Positions 1 through 9,121 of a stretch of 64,000 bases of DNA are shown one piece after another. The notes under the pieces were generated by a model that did not search any database, was not told where the DNA came from, and saw nothing but the letters and a program-made list of their open reading frames with translations. Origin of the DNA: Massilia phyllostachyos (lineage in GTDB: Bacteria; Pseudomonadota; Gammaproteobacteria; Burkholderiales; Burkholderiaceae_D); the NCBI RefSeq assembly GCF_021044825.1, contig NZ_JAJNOC010000002.1:620001-684000 (forward strand). Direction: 5' to 3'. A program made the translations under genes and the position numbers. How positions within the stretch are numbered: the stretch's first letter is position 1; the number at the start of each line of letters is the position of its first letter.

Positions 1-332
1 AGGCCCAGGCGCAGCTCGAACCAGACGTCGCGCTCGCCGCTGCGAAAGCGCGCTTCGACCAGCACCGGCTCGCCGCCCGCTTGGGCGCCGCCCGCGGTAG
101 CGAGGGCGGCGCGCAGGGCCGGTTGGTCGACGTCGTGGACCATCGACACCAGCGAGCGGCCGTCCAGTTCGACGCCGCTCAGCAGCTGGGCGCGGCGGCT
201 GGCGGCGCGCACCTGCCCGCCGAGCGTGACGCGCAGTACGGCGTCGCCGGCCGCTTCCAGCACGCTGTCGAGCAGGGACAGCGCCGGCTTGCGGGGTTCG
301 GGTTGGATGGCGGCGATGGAACTGGTGTGCAT
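1..332 (-). CDS. PAS-domain sensor protein, N-terminal part only
   Basis: The frame starts with ATG at 330-332 and runs off the left edge, so only about 110 N-terminal residues are visible. They read like a PAS sensor fold: a helix (LLDSVLEAAGDAVLRVT), then a segment with SGVELDGRSLVSMVHDVD, then a strand-rich part with RSGERDVWFELRLG. There is no signal peptide. An AAGAAGGCAG stretch upstream could serve as ribosome binding site. The output domain (histidine kinase, GGDEF or other) lies outside the window, so the function cannot be named. The PAS call rests on pattern only. Confidence 0.6.
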   Translation of the reverse strand, partial: MHTSSIAAIQPEPRKPALSLLDSVLEAAGDAVLRVTLGGQVRAASRRAQLLSGVELDGRSLVSMVHDVDQPALRAALATAGGAQAGGEPVLVEARFRSGERDVWFELRLG

Positions 333-676
333 TCTCGGTTGTCTGCCTTCTTGTTGCTGGCATGCGCGCATTCGCCCTGCATACCGTGCGTAAACCATGC
401 AAGTCTACCAAACCAACGGCGACTGTAACATTGAAAGATTCTGAAAGGCATTAAAAATCACAAAGCCGGTGTCCGTTTCGCCCGGCTTTGCGCTGACGCA
501 GACGCTTGCGTTGATGCCCCCGATGGGTTAGCGTTGTTGTCGCCTGGACAAGCAAACGGTGAAGCGCCATTGTCGCTGATTATTGCCGTAAGGCAAATAA
601 TCGATATGTCGAATGATGCCTGTTTGCAACATGGTTTGCAAGCTGCGCCGCGCTCGCCCGAAGGAGTGGAAAACAA
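333..676. promoter_or_regulatory. divergent intergenic region with two dyads, upstream of aidB
   Basis: No gene is seen in these 344 bases. There are two dyads. CAAAGCCGG at 461-469 is matched by CCGGCTTTG at 482-490. GATTATTGCC at 578-587 is followed after GTAA by GGCAAATAATC at 592-602, an imperfect operator-like palindrome 75 bases before the aidB start. AAGGAG at 660-665 is the likely aidB ribosome binding site. Confidence 0.45.
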
Positions 677-2392
677 ATGGATAGAATCGAAAACCGTTTT
701 ACCACCCATACGGTGTCGAACCAGGCCACGCCCTTCGAGGACGTCAACCTGTTCACTTGCGACCCGGCCTTGGGCGAAGCCCTCGCACGCGAAGGGGCCG
801 GCTGGGCGCGCGACGGCCTGGCGGCGCTCGGCGCGACGCTCGGGCGTGCCGATACGCTCGACCTGGCGCGCCAGGCCAACGCCAACGGCCCGCGCCTGCA
901 CGCCTACGACCGCGCCGGCCGCCGCATCGACGAAGTCGAGTTCCACCCGTCCTGGCACGCCCTGATGACGCTGCTGATCGAGGCCGGCGCCCACTCGGCG
1001 CCCTGGCAGGATGCGCGGCCCGGCGCCCAGGTGGCGCGCGCCGCCATGTACCTGCTGTTCGGCCAGCTGGAAAACGGCAGCCAGTGCCCGGTGACGATGA
1101 CCTATGCCTCGGTGCCGGCGCTGCGCCGCGAGCCGCGCCTGGCGGCCTGGCTGCCGAAGATCCTGTCGAACCAGTACGACCCGCGCTCGCTGCCGGTGAG
1201 CGAGAAGCGCGGCGCCCTGGTCGGCATGGGCATGACGGAAAAGCAGGGCGGCAGCGACGTGCGCGCCAACACCACCCGCGCCGTCCCGCTGCCGACGGGC
1301 GAGGCGCGCGAGCGCTTCGGGGATGCGGGCGAGGGCGCCCACCACATCGTCGGCCACAAGTGGTTCTTCTCGGTGCCGCAGGCCGACGCTCACCTGATCC
1401 TGGCCCAGCTCGACGATGGCGGTGGCGGTGGCGATGGCGGCGGCGCCGGCCTGTCGTGCTTCTTCGTGCCGCGTTTCCTGCCGGACGGCAGCCGCAACGC
1501 GATCCGCGTGCAGCGCCTGAAGGACAAGGTCGGCAACCGTTCGAATGCCTCGTCCGAGGTCGAATTCCAGGACGCGGTCGGGTGGCCGGTCGGCAGCCCG
1601 GGGCGCGGCATCCCGACCATCCTCGAGATGGGCGGATACACGCGCCTCGACTGCGTGCTGGGCAGCGCCGGCATCATGCGCGCCGCCCTGTGCCACGCGC
1701 TGCACCACGCGCGCGGCCGCAGCGCCTTCGGCCGGAAGCTGGTGGAGCAGCCCCTGATGCAGAACGTGCTGGCCGACCTGGCGCTCGAATCCGAGGCCGC
1801 CACCGCCTTCGCCCTGCGGCTGGCGCGCTGCTTCGACGAGACGCGCGATCCGGCGCAGGCGCTGCTGGGCCGCATCCTGACCCCGGCCGGCAAGTACTGG
1901 ATCTGCAAGCGCGGGCCGGCGTTCGGCGCCGAGGCGATGGAAGTCATGGGCGGCAACGGCTACGTCGAGGACGGGCCGCTGGGGCGGCTGTACCGCGAAT
2001 TCCCCGTCAATTCGATCTGGGAAGGGTCCGGCAACGTGATGTGCCTGGACGTGCTGCGCGCGCTCGGCAAGTCGCCGCCGGAGGCGCGCGCCGCGTTCGA
2101 AGCGGAACTGGCGCCGGCGATGGCGCTCGACGCCCGCTTCGGCGCCTGGGCCGGAGCGCTGCTGGACGCGCTGCCGCAGCTGGCGCGGGAGGAGGGCGCG
2201 GCGCGGGTGCTGGCCGAGCGCCTGGTGCTGGCGGTGCAGGCGTCGCTGCTGCTGCGCCATGCGCCGGGCTATGTAGCGGATGCTTTCGTTGCCTCACGCA
2301 TCGCGCAGGAACCGGGCGGCGCCTTCGGCCGGCTGCCGGCGTCGGCCGACTGCGCGGCGATCCTGGGGCGCGCGCTGCGGGCTGGGCAGTAA
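677..2392 (+). CDS. aidB: AidB-like acyl-CoA dehydrogenase
   Basis: A flavoprotein of the acyl-CoA dehydrogenase superfamily, AidB branch. AidB of E. coli is induced by alkylating agents, binds DNA and shows weak isovaleryl-CoA dehydrogenase activity. The 571 residues are slightly longer than E. coli AidB (about 541). Family marks include TEKQGGSDVRANTT near residue 190, the GGYTRLDCVLGSAGIMR stretch near 318 and the C-terminal NSIWEGSGN. A glycine-rich insert (DGGGGGDGGGAG, near residue 246, from GGC/GGT codons) probably accounts for some of the extra length. The start ATG follows AAGGAG. The gene stands alone, with upp next on the same strand after 111 bases. The actual substrate is unknown. 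Confidence 0.88.
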   Translation: MDRIENRFTTHTVSNQATPFEDVNLFTCDPALGEALAREGAGWARDGLAALGATLGRADTLDLARQANANGPRLHAYDRAGRRIDEVEFHPSWHALMTLLIEAGAHSAPWQDARPGAQVARAAMYLLFGQLENGSQCPVTMTYASVPALRREPRLAAWLPKILSNQYDPRSLPVSEKRGALVGMGMTEKQGGSDVRANTTRAVPLPTGEARERFGDAGEGAHHIVGHKWFFSVPQADAHLILAQLDDGGGGGDGGGAGLSCFFVPRFLPDGSRNAIRVQRLKDKVGNRSNASSEVEFQDAVGWPVGSPGRGIPTILEMGGYTRLDCVLGSAGIMRAALCHALHHARGRSAFGRKLVEQPLMQNVLADLALESEAATAFALRLARCFDETRDPAQALLGRILTPAGKYWICKRGPAFGAEAMEVMGGNGYVEDGPLGRLYREFPVNSIWEGSGNVMCLDVLRALGKSPPEARAAFEAELAPAMALDARFGAWAGALLDALPQLAREEGAARVLAERLVLAVQASLLLRHAPGYVADAFVASRIAQEPGGAFGRLPASADCAAILGRALRAGQ

Positions 2393-2503
2393 GCCGCCCA
2401 GTGAGCCGTGCAGCGAGCCCAGGGCCCGAAAGAGCGGGACAAAACGGGCCGCGGCTGGGATAATGCCGGTCACTTGCAACACTCTCAAGATTCGAACACC
2501 ACC

Positions 2504-3154
2504 ATGAAACAAGATCCGCGTTTTCCCAACCTCTTCATCCTGAACCACCCGCTGATCCAGCACAAGCTGTCGCACATGCGCGAGCACGACACCTCGACCC
2601 GCACCTTCCGCGAGCTGCTGCGCGAGATCACGCTGCTGATGGGCTACGAGATCACGCGCGACCTGCCGCTGACCACCCGCGTCGTCAAGACGCCGCTGGT
2701 GACCATCGACGCGCCCGTCATCGCCGGCAAGAAGCTGGCCATCGTCCCGATCCTGCGCGCCGGCATCGGCATGAGCGACGGCCTGCTGGAGCTGGTCCCG
2801 TCGGCGCGCGTGGGCCACATCGGCGTGTTCCGCGACCCCGACACCCACGAGCCGGTCGAGTACCTGGTGCGCCTGCCGGACACCAACGAGCGCACCTTCA
2901 TCCTGTGCGATCCGATGGTCGCGACCGGCAATTCGGCGGTGCACGCCGTCGACGTGCTCAAGAAGCGCGGCGTGCCGAGCGAGCAGATCCTGTTCCTGGC
3001 CCTGGTGGCCGCGCCCGAAGGCGTCGAGGTGTTCCAGAAGGCGCACCCGGACGTCAAGGTCTACGTCGCCTCGCTCGACTCGCACCTGAACGAAGACGCC
3101 TACATCATCCCGGGCCTGGGCGATGCGGGCGACCGCATCTTCGGCACCAAGTAA
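2504..3154 (+). CDS. upp: uracil phosphoribosyltransferase
   Basis: Pyrimidine salvage: uracil + PRPP gives UMP + PPi in the cytoplasm. The 216 residues have the usual family length and start with [11 protein letters not shown]. The PRPP-binding loop is seen as [12 protein letters not shown] near residue 130 and the uracil-binding C-terminus as [17 protein letters not shown]. The frame is open further upstream (from 2408), but the conserved family N-terminus begins at the ATG at 2504, so that start was chosen. No strong ribosome binding site is visible. A small HPt gene follows 15 bases downstream and could be cotranscribed. Confidence 0.95.
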   Translation: MKQDPRFPNLFILNHPLIQHKLSHMREHDTSTRTFRELLREITLLMGYEITRDLPLTTRVVKTPLVTIDAPVIAGKKLAIVPILRAGIGMSDGLLELVPSARVGHIGVFRDPDTHEPVEYLVRLPDTNERTFILCDPMVATGNSAVHAVDVLKKRGVPSEQILFLALVAAPEGVEVFQKAHPDVKVYVASLDSHLNEDAYIIPGLGDAGDRIFGTK

Positions 3155-3169
3155 GCCGCGGAGGACGGC

Positions 3170-3532
3170 ATGGACGATCGGATGCAGCACGCGGCAGACC
3201 AGCAGTTCTTCTCGCGCCTGGCCTCGGCGAACGACAGCTTCGCCAGCGGCCTGCCGTCCACCCTTGCGCGCCTGGGCCAGCTCGGCGGCGAACTCGATCC
3301 GGCCGCGCCGAACGCGGCCGCGGCCGAGCTGCAGGCGATGCTGCACACGGTGGCCGGCTCCGCCGTCACCTTCGGCTATCGCGGCCTGGGCCAGCATGCG
3401 CGCGCGCTCGAGCAGCGCCTGCGCGTGTTGATGACGTTCGATGCGGTGGCCCACGCCGACTGGTCGATCTGGCTGGGCGAGCTCGGCGAATTCGTCGAGG
3501 CCGGCCGGCGCGATCCGCGCGCCCTAGGCTGA
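3170..3532 (+). CDS. HPt (histidine phosphotransfer) domain protein
   Basis: A 120-residue stand-alone histidine phosphotransfer protein. The phosphorylatable His is expected at residue 59 in the helix AMLHTVAGSAVTFGY, followed by GLGQHARALEQRL, the second helix of the four-helix bundle. Such proteins shuttle phosphate between hybrid kinases and response regulators; the partners are not evident here. The hybrid kinase at 17.8 kb is one candidate, by inference only. It lies 15 bases after upp, and a terminator hairpin overlaps its stop codon. Confidence 0.8.
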   Translation: MDDRMQHAADQQFFSRLASANDSFASGLPSTLARLGQLGGELDPAAPNAAAAELQAMLHTVAGSAVTFGYRGLGQHARALEQRLRVLMTFDAVAHADWSIWLGELGEFVEAGRRDPRALG

Positions 3533-3550
3533 AATTGCCTAGGGGCTTTT
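3522..3550 (+). terminator. intrinsic terminator after upp-HPt
   Basis: CCCTAGGC (3522-3529) pairs perfectly with GCCTAGGG (3536-3543), and a short T run follows at 3546-3550. The left arm lies inside the last codons of the HPt gene and the stop codon falls in the loop. Confidence 0.75.
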
Positions 3551-3859
3551 GTGCTTGCGCAAGGAAGCAACGCTGCATAGTTTGATGCCGCGCAAATTTC
3601 CAGCCTCTCCATGCCCTATATTTTCTCTACTGCCGATTCAAAAATGGCGTCGGAATAGTTGAATCAAGGAATTTTTGACGAAATTGTTGCGACGGCCAGT
3701 TTTTTTATTTTGCGAACTGGACGTTTATCCGTTTTTATTCGGTATAATGTGGGATCGTTGGGTTGTAGGTAGTAGTGCAGTCTGTCTGTCATTCCTTTCT
3801 TGCTTCTTCAAACGATCTTAAACGGGCGTAAGCCCACTTAACTGAAATAGGAAATTGTA
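3551..3859 (+). promoter_or_regulatory. cold-shock gene promoter and long 5' leader
   Basis: No coding sequence is seen. A promoter can be read as TGGACG (3719-3724), an 18-base spacer and TATAAT (3743-3748). Transcription from about 3755 would give a leader of roughly 105 nt before the ATG at 3860. This fits cold-shock mRNAs, whose long leaders refold with temperature. AGGAAA just before the start is the ribosome binding site. The stretch 3640-3740 is unusually AT-rich compared with the rest of the window. Confidence 0.7.
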
Positions 3860-4063
3860 ATGGCAACTGGCATCGTTAAATGGTTCAATGACTCCAAGGG
3901 TTTCGGCTTCATCACCCCTGACGAAGGCGGCGAAGATCTGTTCGCTCACTTCTCGGCAATCCAGAGCACCGGCTTCAAATCGCTGCAAGAGAACCAGCGC
4001 GTTTCGTTCGACGTGACCACCGGCCCGAAGGGCAAGCAGGCCGCGAACATCCAGCCGCTGTAA
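3860..4063 (+). CDS. cspA: cold-shock protein, CspA family
   Basis: A 67-residue single cold-shock domain (OB fold) that binds single-stranded RNA/DNA and acts as an RNA chaperone. Both nucleic-acid binding motifs are present: KGFGFITP (RNP1) and DLFAHFSAI (RNP2), with the standard start [17 protein letters not shown]. The gene is monocistronic, with its own promoter, a long leader and a strong terminator. Cold induction is likely from the leader architecture but is not proven; many family members are constitutive. Confidence 0.95.
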   Translation: MATGIVKWFNDSKGFGFITPDEGGEDLFAHFSAIQSTGFKSLQENQRVSFDVTTGPKGKQAANIQPL

Positions 4064-4081
4064 TCGCTCTCCAGCGATAGC

Positions 4082-4113
4082 GAAAAATCCCCGGAATTTC
4101 CGGGGATTTTTTT
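4082..4113 (+). terminator. intrinsic terminator of the cold-shock gene
   Basis: AAAAATCCCCGGA and TCCGGGGATTTTT form a near-perfect stem with a very short AT loop, followed by a run of T. The A-rich left arm would also let it act on the minus strand, after the convergent LysR gene. Confidence 0.9.
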
Positions 4114-4189
4114 GTCCGGAATTTCCCGGCTGCTTGCCCGTCGGTGCAAGCGGACTCGGCATTATGCGAGCCGCGTGGTCTTCATGAGT

Positions 4190-5143
4190 TCATTCTCTTT
4201 GGAAATTTGACGCGACGTCGCCGCGTGCTTGTCCGGCTTCGAAGGAACGCCAGTAATCCGGCTGGGCATAACTGCGGCGCAGGAAATCGACGAAGCTGCG
4301 GATGCGCAAGGGCAGGTGGCGGCGTTGTGCGAATACAGCGTGAATATCGTTGCCCGGCGCCGCGTACGCGTCCAGCACCGTGCACAGTTCGCCGGAAGCG
4401 ATCTGGGCGCCCACTTCCCACATCGAGCGCCAGGCCAAACCCTTGCCGGCCAGCGCCCAGGCATGCAGCACGGCGCCGTCGTTGCACTCCATATTCCCCG
4501 CCACCTTCAGCGTGACCGGCCTGCCCTTGTCGAGGAAGGTCCAGCCGCGCTGGCTGCCTTCGCTGCTGATCGCCAGGCAATTGTGGCGCGCCAGGTCGGC
4601 CAGGCTGCGCGGCGTGCCGTGCCGTTTCAGGTAGGCCGGCGTGCCGACCACCACGCGGTGGTTGTCGGCCAGTTTGGCGCCGACCAGGCTCGAATCGTTC
4701 AGGCTGGCGATGCGGATCGCCACGTCCACCCCTTCGCCGACCACGTCGACCAGGCGGTCGGTGAGGTTCAGGTTGACGGTCAGCTCGCGGTGCTCGGCGA
4801 GAAACGAGGGCAGCAGCGGCGCGACGTGCTGGCGCCCGAAGCCGGCCGGCGCCGACACCAGCAGGTGGCCGCTGGCGCGGGCGCTGCGTTCGCTGGCCGC
4901 GGATTCGGCTTCCTCGAGCTCGGCCAGGATGCGTTGGCAATCCTCGAGAAAGGCCGCGCCCTCGTCGGTGAGCGCCAGGCGACGCGTCGTGCGCTGCAGC
5001 AGCTTGACGCCGAGGCGCGCTTCGAGGGCGTCGAGGCGGCGGCCGATCATGGCCGGCGCGATGCCCTCGGCGCGCGCCGCCGCCGACAGGCTGCCGCGCG
5101 CCACCACTTCCACAAAGGTTTCGATTTGCCGGAACTTGTCCAT
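4190..5143 (-). CDS. LysR-family transcriptional regulator
   Basis: A 317-residue LysR regulator. The N-terminal winged helix-turn-helix (residues 1-60) shows FRQIETFVEVVARGSLSAAA and RRLDALEARLGVKLLQRTTRR. The rest is the periplasmic-binding-like effector domain (LLVSAPAGFGRQHVAP, then the LADHRVVVGTP region). The start ATG at 5141-5143 is preceded by GGAGG; the open frame extends further upstream but without family similarity. It is divergent from aceB with 155 bases between the starts, so control of malate synthase or of an adjacent metabolic step is a reasonable inference. The effector is unknown. Confidence 0.88.
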   Translation of the reverse strand: MDKFRQIETFVEVVARGSLSAAARAEGIAPAMIGRRLDALEARLGVKLLQRTTRRLALTDEGAAFLEDCQRILAELEEAESAASERSARASGHLLVSAPAGFGRQHVAPLLPSFLAEHRELTVNLNLTDRLVDVVGEGVDVAIRIASLNDSSLVGAKLADNHRVVVGTPAYLKRHGTPRSLADLARHNCLAISSEGSQRGWTFLDKGRPVTLKVAGNMECNDGAVLHAWALAGKGLAWRSMWEVGAQIASGELCTVLDAYAAPGNDIHAVFAQRRHLPLRIRSFVDFLRRSYAQPDYWRSFEAGQARGDVASNFQRE

Positions 5144-5298
5144 GCGGCCTCCATTTGATACAAAAACGCACAGATGTAGTGAGAAAATGTATCGTTTAGC
5201 TATCTTCCAGTGAATATACTTGATGCTATGACAAACGCCAAGGCGGCGCATTGCCGCCGGCGTCGCGACAGGTTTCTTACTTACAGGAGCACAGCACG
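5144..5298. promoter_or_regulatory. divergent control region LysR / aceB
   Basis: The 155 bases between the two start codons contain GATACA near 5157 and TGTATC near 5188, half-sites in inverted orientation about 25 bases apart. TATACT at 5215-5220 could be an aceB -10. AGGAGC at 5285-5290 is the aceB ribosome binding site. LysR proteins usually bind such divergent regions; the exact site cannot be fixed by eye. Confidence 0.4.
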
Positions 5299-6888
5299 AT
5301 GACGATCGCCACCCCAGCCGGCCTGGAGATTTCCGCCGAGATCAAGCCCGGATACGAAGCCATCTTGAGCCCCGAGGCCCTCGACCTGGTTGCGAAGCTG
5401 TCGCGCGCCTTCGAGCCGCGTCGCCAGGAATTGCTCGCCGCCCGCGCCGAGCGTGCACGCCGTCTCGATGCGGGTGAACGTCCCGACTTCCTGCGCGAGA
5501 CCGCCCACATCCGCGACGGCGACTGGACCATCGCGCCGATCCCGAAGGCGCTGGAATGCCGCCGCGTCGAGATCACCGGCCCGGTCGAGCGCAAGATGGT
5601 CATCAACGCCCTGAACTCGGGCGCGGACAGCTACATGACCGACTTCGAGGATTCGAACACGCCGAATTGGGACAACCAGATCACCGGCCAGATCAATATG
5701 CGCGACGCCGTGCGCCGCACGATCTCGCTCGAACAGAACGGCAAGACCTACCAATTGAACGACAAGGTCGCGACCCTGGTCGTGCGCCCGCGCGGCTGGC
5801 ATCTCGACGAGAAGCACGTGCTGGTGGACGGCAAGCGCGTCTCGGGCGGCATCTTCGACTTCGCGCTGTTCATGGTCCATAACGCCAAGGAACAGCTGGC
5901 GCGCGGCGCCGGGCCGTATTTCTACCTGCCGAAAATGGAATCGCACCTGGAAGCGCGCCTGTGGAACGACATCTTCGTGATGACCCAGGAAGCGCTCGGC
6001 CTGCCGCGCGGCACCATCAAGGCGACCGTGCTGATCGAGACCATCCTGGCGGCTTTCGAGATGGACGAAATCCTGTACGAGCTGCGCGAACACAGCGCCG
6101 GCCTGAACGCCGGCCGCTGGGACTACATCTTCTCGTGCATCAAGAAGTTCAAGCTGGATAAGGAGTTCTGCCTGGCCGACCGCGCCAGGGTGACCATGAC
6201 GGCGCCCTTCATGCGAGCCTATGCGCTGTTGCTGCTCAAGACCTGCCACAAGCGCAATGCGCCGGCGATCGGCGGCATGTCGGCCCTGATCCCGATCAAG
6301 AACGACCCGGCCAGGAACGAGGTCGCGATGGGCGGCGTGCGCAACGACAAGGCGCGCGACGCCACCGACGGCTACGACGGCGGCTGGGTCGCCCATCCGG
6401 GCCTGGTGGACCTGGCGATGACGGAATTCGTGAAGGTGCTGGGCGACCGGCCGAACCAGATCGGCAAGCAGCGGCCTGACGTGAACGTGTCCGCCGGCGA
6501 ACTGCTCGACTTCAAGCCGGAGACGCCGATCACGGAAGAGGGCCTGCGCTACAACATCAACGTCGGCATCCACTACCTCGGCGCCTGGCTGGCGGGCAAT
6601 GGCTGCGTGCCGATCCACAACCTGATGGAAGACGCCGCGACCGCCGAGATCAGCCGCTCGCAGGTGTGGCAGTGGATCCGTACGCCGAAGGGCGTGCTGG
6701 AAGACGGCCGCAAGGTGACTGCCGACATGGTGCGCGCGATGATTCCGGAAGAGCTGGCCAAGGTGAAGGGCGTGGTGGCGAACGGGGACAACCCTAGCTA
6801 TGCGCGGGCGGCGGAGATCTTCGAACAGATGTCGACGTCGGATACGTTTGCGGAGTTCCTCACGCTTCCTTTGTACGAGGAGATTTGA
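5299..6888 (+). CDS. aceB: malate synthase A
   Basis: Glyoxylate shunt enzyme: acetyl-CoA + glyoxylate + water gives malate + CoA, allowing growth on acetate and fatty acids. The 529 residues match the malate synthase A family (about 530). Conserved parts include [20 protein letters not shown] near residue 115, the active-site region [32 protein letters not shown] near 250 and [16 protein letters not shown]. The ATG at 5299 with AGGAGC upstream was chosen over an in-frame upstream start without a binding site. The partner isocitrate lyase (aceA) is not in the window. A terminator follows directly. Confidence 0.96.
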   Translation: MTIATPAGLEISAEIKPGYEAILSPEALDLVAKLSRAFEPRRQELLAARAERARRLDAGERPDFLRETAHIRDGDWTIAPIPKALECRRVEITGPVERKMVINALNSGADSYMTDFEDSNTPNWDNQITGQINMRDAVRRTISLEQNGKTYQLNDKVATLVVRPRGWHLDEKHVLVDGKRVSGGIFDFALFMVHNAKEQLARGAGPYFYLPKMESHLEARLWNDIFVMTQEALGLPRGTIKATVLIETILAAFEMDEILYELREHSAGLNAGRWDYIFSCIKKFKLDKEFCLADRARVTMTAPFMRAYALLLLKTCHKRNAPAIGGMSALIPIKNDPARNEVAMGGVRNDKARDATDGYDGGWVAHPGLVDLAMTEFVKVLGDRPNQIGKQRPDVNVSAGELLDFKPETPITEEGLRYNINVGIHYLGAWLAGNGCVPIHNLMEDAATAEISRSQVWQWIRTPKGVLEDGRKVTADMVRAMIPEELAKVKGVVANGDNPSYARAAEIFEQMSTSDTFAEFLTLPLYEEI

Positions 6889-6894
6889 TCCTCC

Positions 6895-6920
6895 GGGCCT
6901 ATATATGCGGCCCCTTTTTT
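6895..6920 (+). terminator. intrinsic terminator after aceB
   Basis: GGGCC (6895-6899) and GGCCC (6909-6913) enclose TATATATGC and are followed by CTTTTTT. It sits six bases after the aceB stop codon. Confidence 0.75.
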
Positions 6921-7029
6921 GTAGCGTGGACGGCTTCGCCGTCCGCGCGTTCAACTACACGGTGAATTGACGCACATCGTCCACTCCCACGCTGGTTGGA
7001 CGCGCGGTCGGCAGAGCCGACCACCCTAC
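6921..7029. repeat. palindromic intergenic repeat, GTAGSGTGG type
   Basis: The 109 bases begin with GTAGCGTGGACGGC and end with GCCGACCACCCTAC. Over about 30 bases the right end is the reverse complement of the left end with a few mismatches (GTAGGGTGGTCGGC against GTAGCGTGGACGGC), and the middle is less ordered. It lies between the convergent genes aceB and gloB. A shorter version of the same arms is found at 30472-30500. It looks like a small non-coding dispersed element (REP or MITE type). Confidence 0.65.
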
Positions 7030-7048
7030 GAATCCATCACGAAGCCGG

Positions 7049-7849
7049 TCAGAACACATTCTTCCACTCGCGCAGCGCCGCGAACGCCTCGACCGGCGCC
7101 GCCCCTTCCTGAAGGCGCCCGGCATCGACCAGGCTCTTGACGATCCCCGGCTCCGTATACCGCAGGAAGGGATTCGTCCCCCGTTCCAGCCCGATGGTCG
7201 ACGGCACCGTCGGCAGCCGCGTCCCGCGCCGCTGCGTGGCGTCGCGCATCCGCAGCGCCAGCCCCTGGTTGTCCGGCTCCACCGCCTGCGCGAAGGTCAG
7301 GTTCGACACCGTATATTCGTGCGCGCAATACACCAGCGTATCGTCCTGCAGCGCCGCCAATTTACCCAGCGAATCCGCCATCTGCTGCGGCGTGCCTTCG
7401 AAGAGCCGGCCGCAGCCGCCCGCGAACAGGGTATCGCCGCAGAACAGCCAGTGTTCGCCCGGTGTCACGCGCACGTAGGCAATGTGCCCTAAAGTATGTC
7501 CGGGCACCTCGAGCACCTCGAGCTCCAGGTCGAGCCCATCGACCCGCACCCGGGCGCCTTCATCCAGCGCATGCGTGACGAAGCGGATGCCGTCGTTGCG
7601 CGGTCCGTAGACCGGCACCGCCCACTCGGAAAGCAGGGCGGCGACGCCCCCGATATGGTCAGCATGATGATGGGTGAGTAAAATGCAGCTTAGTGTCAGT
7701 CCATGCGCACGCAGCGCATCACGGACCGGCCCGGCATCGCCCGGATCGACGACGGCGGCGTTCACCCCATCGTGAATGACCCACAGGTAGTTGTCGTTGA
7801 ATGCGGGAACGGTGAGAACGGAAAGAGTCTGGCGCTGAGAAGTCGTCAT
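7049..7849 (-). CDS. gloB: hydroxyacylglutathione hydrolase (glyoxalase II)
   Basis: Methylglyoxal detoxification: hydrolyses S-D-lactoylglutathione to D-lactate and glutathione. The 266 residues have the metallo-beta-lactamase fold with the binuclear metal motif [10 protein letters not shown] at residues 59-68, then [11 protein letters not shown] and [17 protein letters not shown]. The C-terminal glutathione-binding part holds [13 protein letters not shown]. The ATG at 7847-7849 gives the usual family N-terminus ([12 protein letters not shown]). It is divergent from the methyltransferase gene, with 24 bases between the starts. Confidence 0.95.
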   Translation of the reverse strand: MTTSQRQTLSVLTVPAFNDNYLWVIHDGVNAAVVDPGDAGPVRDALRAHGLTLSCILLTHHHADHIGGVAALLSEWAVPVYGPRNDGIRFVTHALDEGARVRVDGLDLELEVLEVPGHTLGHIAYVRVTPGEHWLFCGDTLFAGGCGRLFEGTPQQMADSLGKLAALQDDTLVYCAHEYTVSNLTFAQAVEPDNQGLALRMRDATQRRGTRLPTVPSTIGLERGTNPFLRYTEPGIVKSLVDAGRLQEGAAPVEAFAALREWKNVF

Positions 7850-7873
7850 GGAGTTGTGAAACCAAGGGATGGA

Positions 7874-8644
7874 ATGGACGCGGCATCCGAAAAATCCATT
7901 ATAGCGCTCGACCTCTGGCTGCAATCGCCGGCGGGCGCCTACGTGCGCGCCTTCGAGCAAGCCTGCCTGGACGAATTGACGGCCGACATCTTCGGCTTCA
8001 ATGCGCTGCAGATCGGCGTGCCGCAACTCGACGCGCTCGCCGCCAACCGCATGCCCAACAAATGGCAGGCCGCCACCCGTACCTCGACGTCGAACGAACT
8101 CGCCTTCGCCGCCGGCGGCAAGCAGATCGCGGTCGCCCTCGATTTCGAGGAGCTGCCCTTCGCCTCGCACAGCATGGACCTGATCGTGCTGCCGCACGTG
8201 CTCGAGTTCGCCCAGGAGCCGCACCAGGTCTTGCGCGAAGTCGAACGGGTGCTGATTCCGGAAGGGCAGGTGATCATCTGCGGCTTCAATCCGGCCAGCC
8301 TGTGGGGCATGCGCCAGGGCGTAGGCAAGGTCACGAATAACGGCTACCTGCCGGCCTCCGGCGAGTTCATCTCTATGCCGCGGCTGAAGGACTGGTTAAA
8401 ATTGCTGAATCTCGGCGTCACGCGCAGCCACTTCGGCTGTTACGCGCCGCCGTGCCGGACAGCCCACTGGCTGAGCCGGTTCTCGATGATGGAGTCGGCC
8501 GGCCGGCGCTGGTGGCCCTACCTGGGCGCCGTGTACGTGGTCCACGCCATCAAGCGGGTCAAGGGCATGCACATCATCGGACCTGCATGGAACAAGAAAA
8601 CGAGCAAGCGTCCGCAGGCGGTGCCGGCGGCGAACAGAGAATGA
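7874..8644 (+). CDS. class I SAM-dependent methyltransferase
   Basis: A 256-residue protein of the Methyltransf_11 group that is regularly found between gloB and rnhA in betaproteobacteria. The C-terminal half of the fold is clear: [19 protein letters not shown] followed by [20 protein letters not shown]. The N-terminal glycine-rich SAM loop (motif I) is not obvious, so binding of SAM should be checked. AAGGGAT precedes the ATG at 7874. Its stop overlaps the rnhA start (ATGA), which implies translational coupling. The substrate is unknown. Confidence 0.75.
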   Translation: MDAASEKSIIALDLWLQSPAGAYVRAFEQACLDELTADIFGFNALQIGVPQLDALAANRMPNKWQAATRTSTSNELAFAAGGKQIAVALDFEELPFASHSMDLIVLPHVLEFAQEPHQVLREVERVLIPEGQVIICGFNPASLWGMRQGVGKVTNNGYLPASGEFISMPRLKDWLKLLNLGVTRSHFGCYAPPCRTAHWLSRFSMMESAGRRWWPYLGAVYVVHAIKRVKGMHIIGPAWNKKTSKRPQAVPAANRE

Positions 8645-9108
8645 GCGAAACCAATACCAAGGCAAACAGCGCGACCACGGTCGAAATCTTCACCGACGGC
8701 GCCTGCAAGGGCAATCCGGGCGCGGGCGGCTGGGGCGCGCTCCTCGTCTCGAACGGCCACGAGAAGGAAATCTTCGGCGGCGAGCCGAACACCACCAACA
8801 ACCGCATGGAATTGCGCGCGGTGATCGAGGCCCTGGGCGTGCTGAACCGTCCCTGCCAGGTGGTGCTGCACACCGACAGCCAGTACGTGCAGAAGGGGAT
8901 CTCGGAATGGATCCACGGCTGGAAGGCGCGCGGCTGGAAGACCTCGACCAGGGAACCCGTCAAGAACGACGACCTGTGGAAGGCGCTCGACCTGGCCCAG
9001 CAGCAGCATGCGGTCGAATGGCGCTGGGTGCGCGGCCACAACGGCCATCCAGGCAACGAGCGGGCCGACGTGCTGGCCAACCGCGGCGCGGCCTCGGTGC
9101 GCCGCTAA
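8641..9108 (+). CDS. rnhA: ribonuclease HI
   Basis: Cleaves the RNA strand of RNA-DNA hybrids, removing primers and R-loops. The 155 residues carry the four-carboxylate Mg site: [31 protein letters not shown] and the Asp in [10 protein letters not shown], with the substrate-handling HNGHPGNE loop. The start overlaps the stop of the upstream methyltransferase by four bases. A perfect hairpin separates it from dnaQ. Confidence 0.96.
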   Translation: MSETNTKANSATTVEIFTDGACKGNPGAGGWGALLVSNGHEKEIFGGEPNTTNNRMELRAVIEALGVLNRPCQVVLHTDSQYVQKGISEWIHGWKARGWKTSTREPVKNDDLWKALDLAQQQHAVEWRWVRGHNGHPGNERADVLANRGAASVRR

Positions 9109-9121
9109 GGCGTTTTTCGGT

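Noticed and set aside
461..490. Hairpin CAAAGCCGG / CCGGCTTTG as terminator
   Set aside because: Lies between divergent genes with no transcript needing termination, and there is no adjacent T run on the plus strand.
1412..1450. GGC/GGT tandem run in aidB as a variable-number repeat
   Set aside because: Short and imperfect; more likely a flexible glycine loop.
458..2260. 600-codon open frame antisense to aidB
   Set aside because: Composition-driven shadow of the GC-rich aidB gene; Arg/Ala/Gln-rich, no family pattern.
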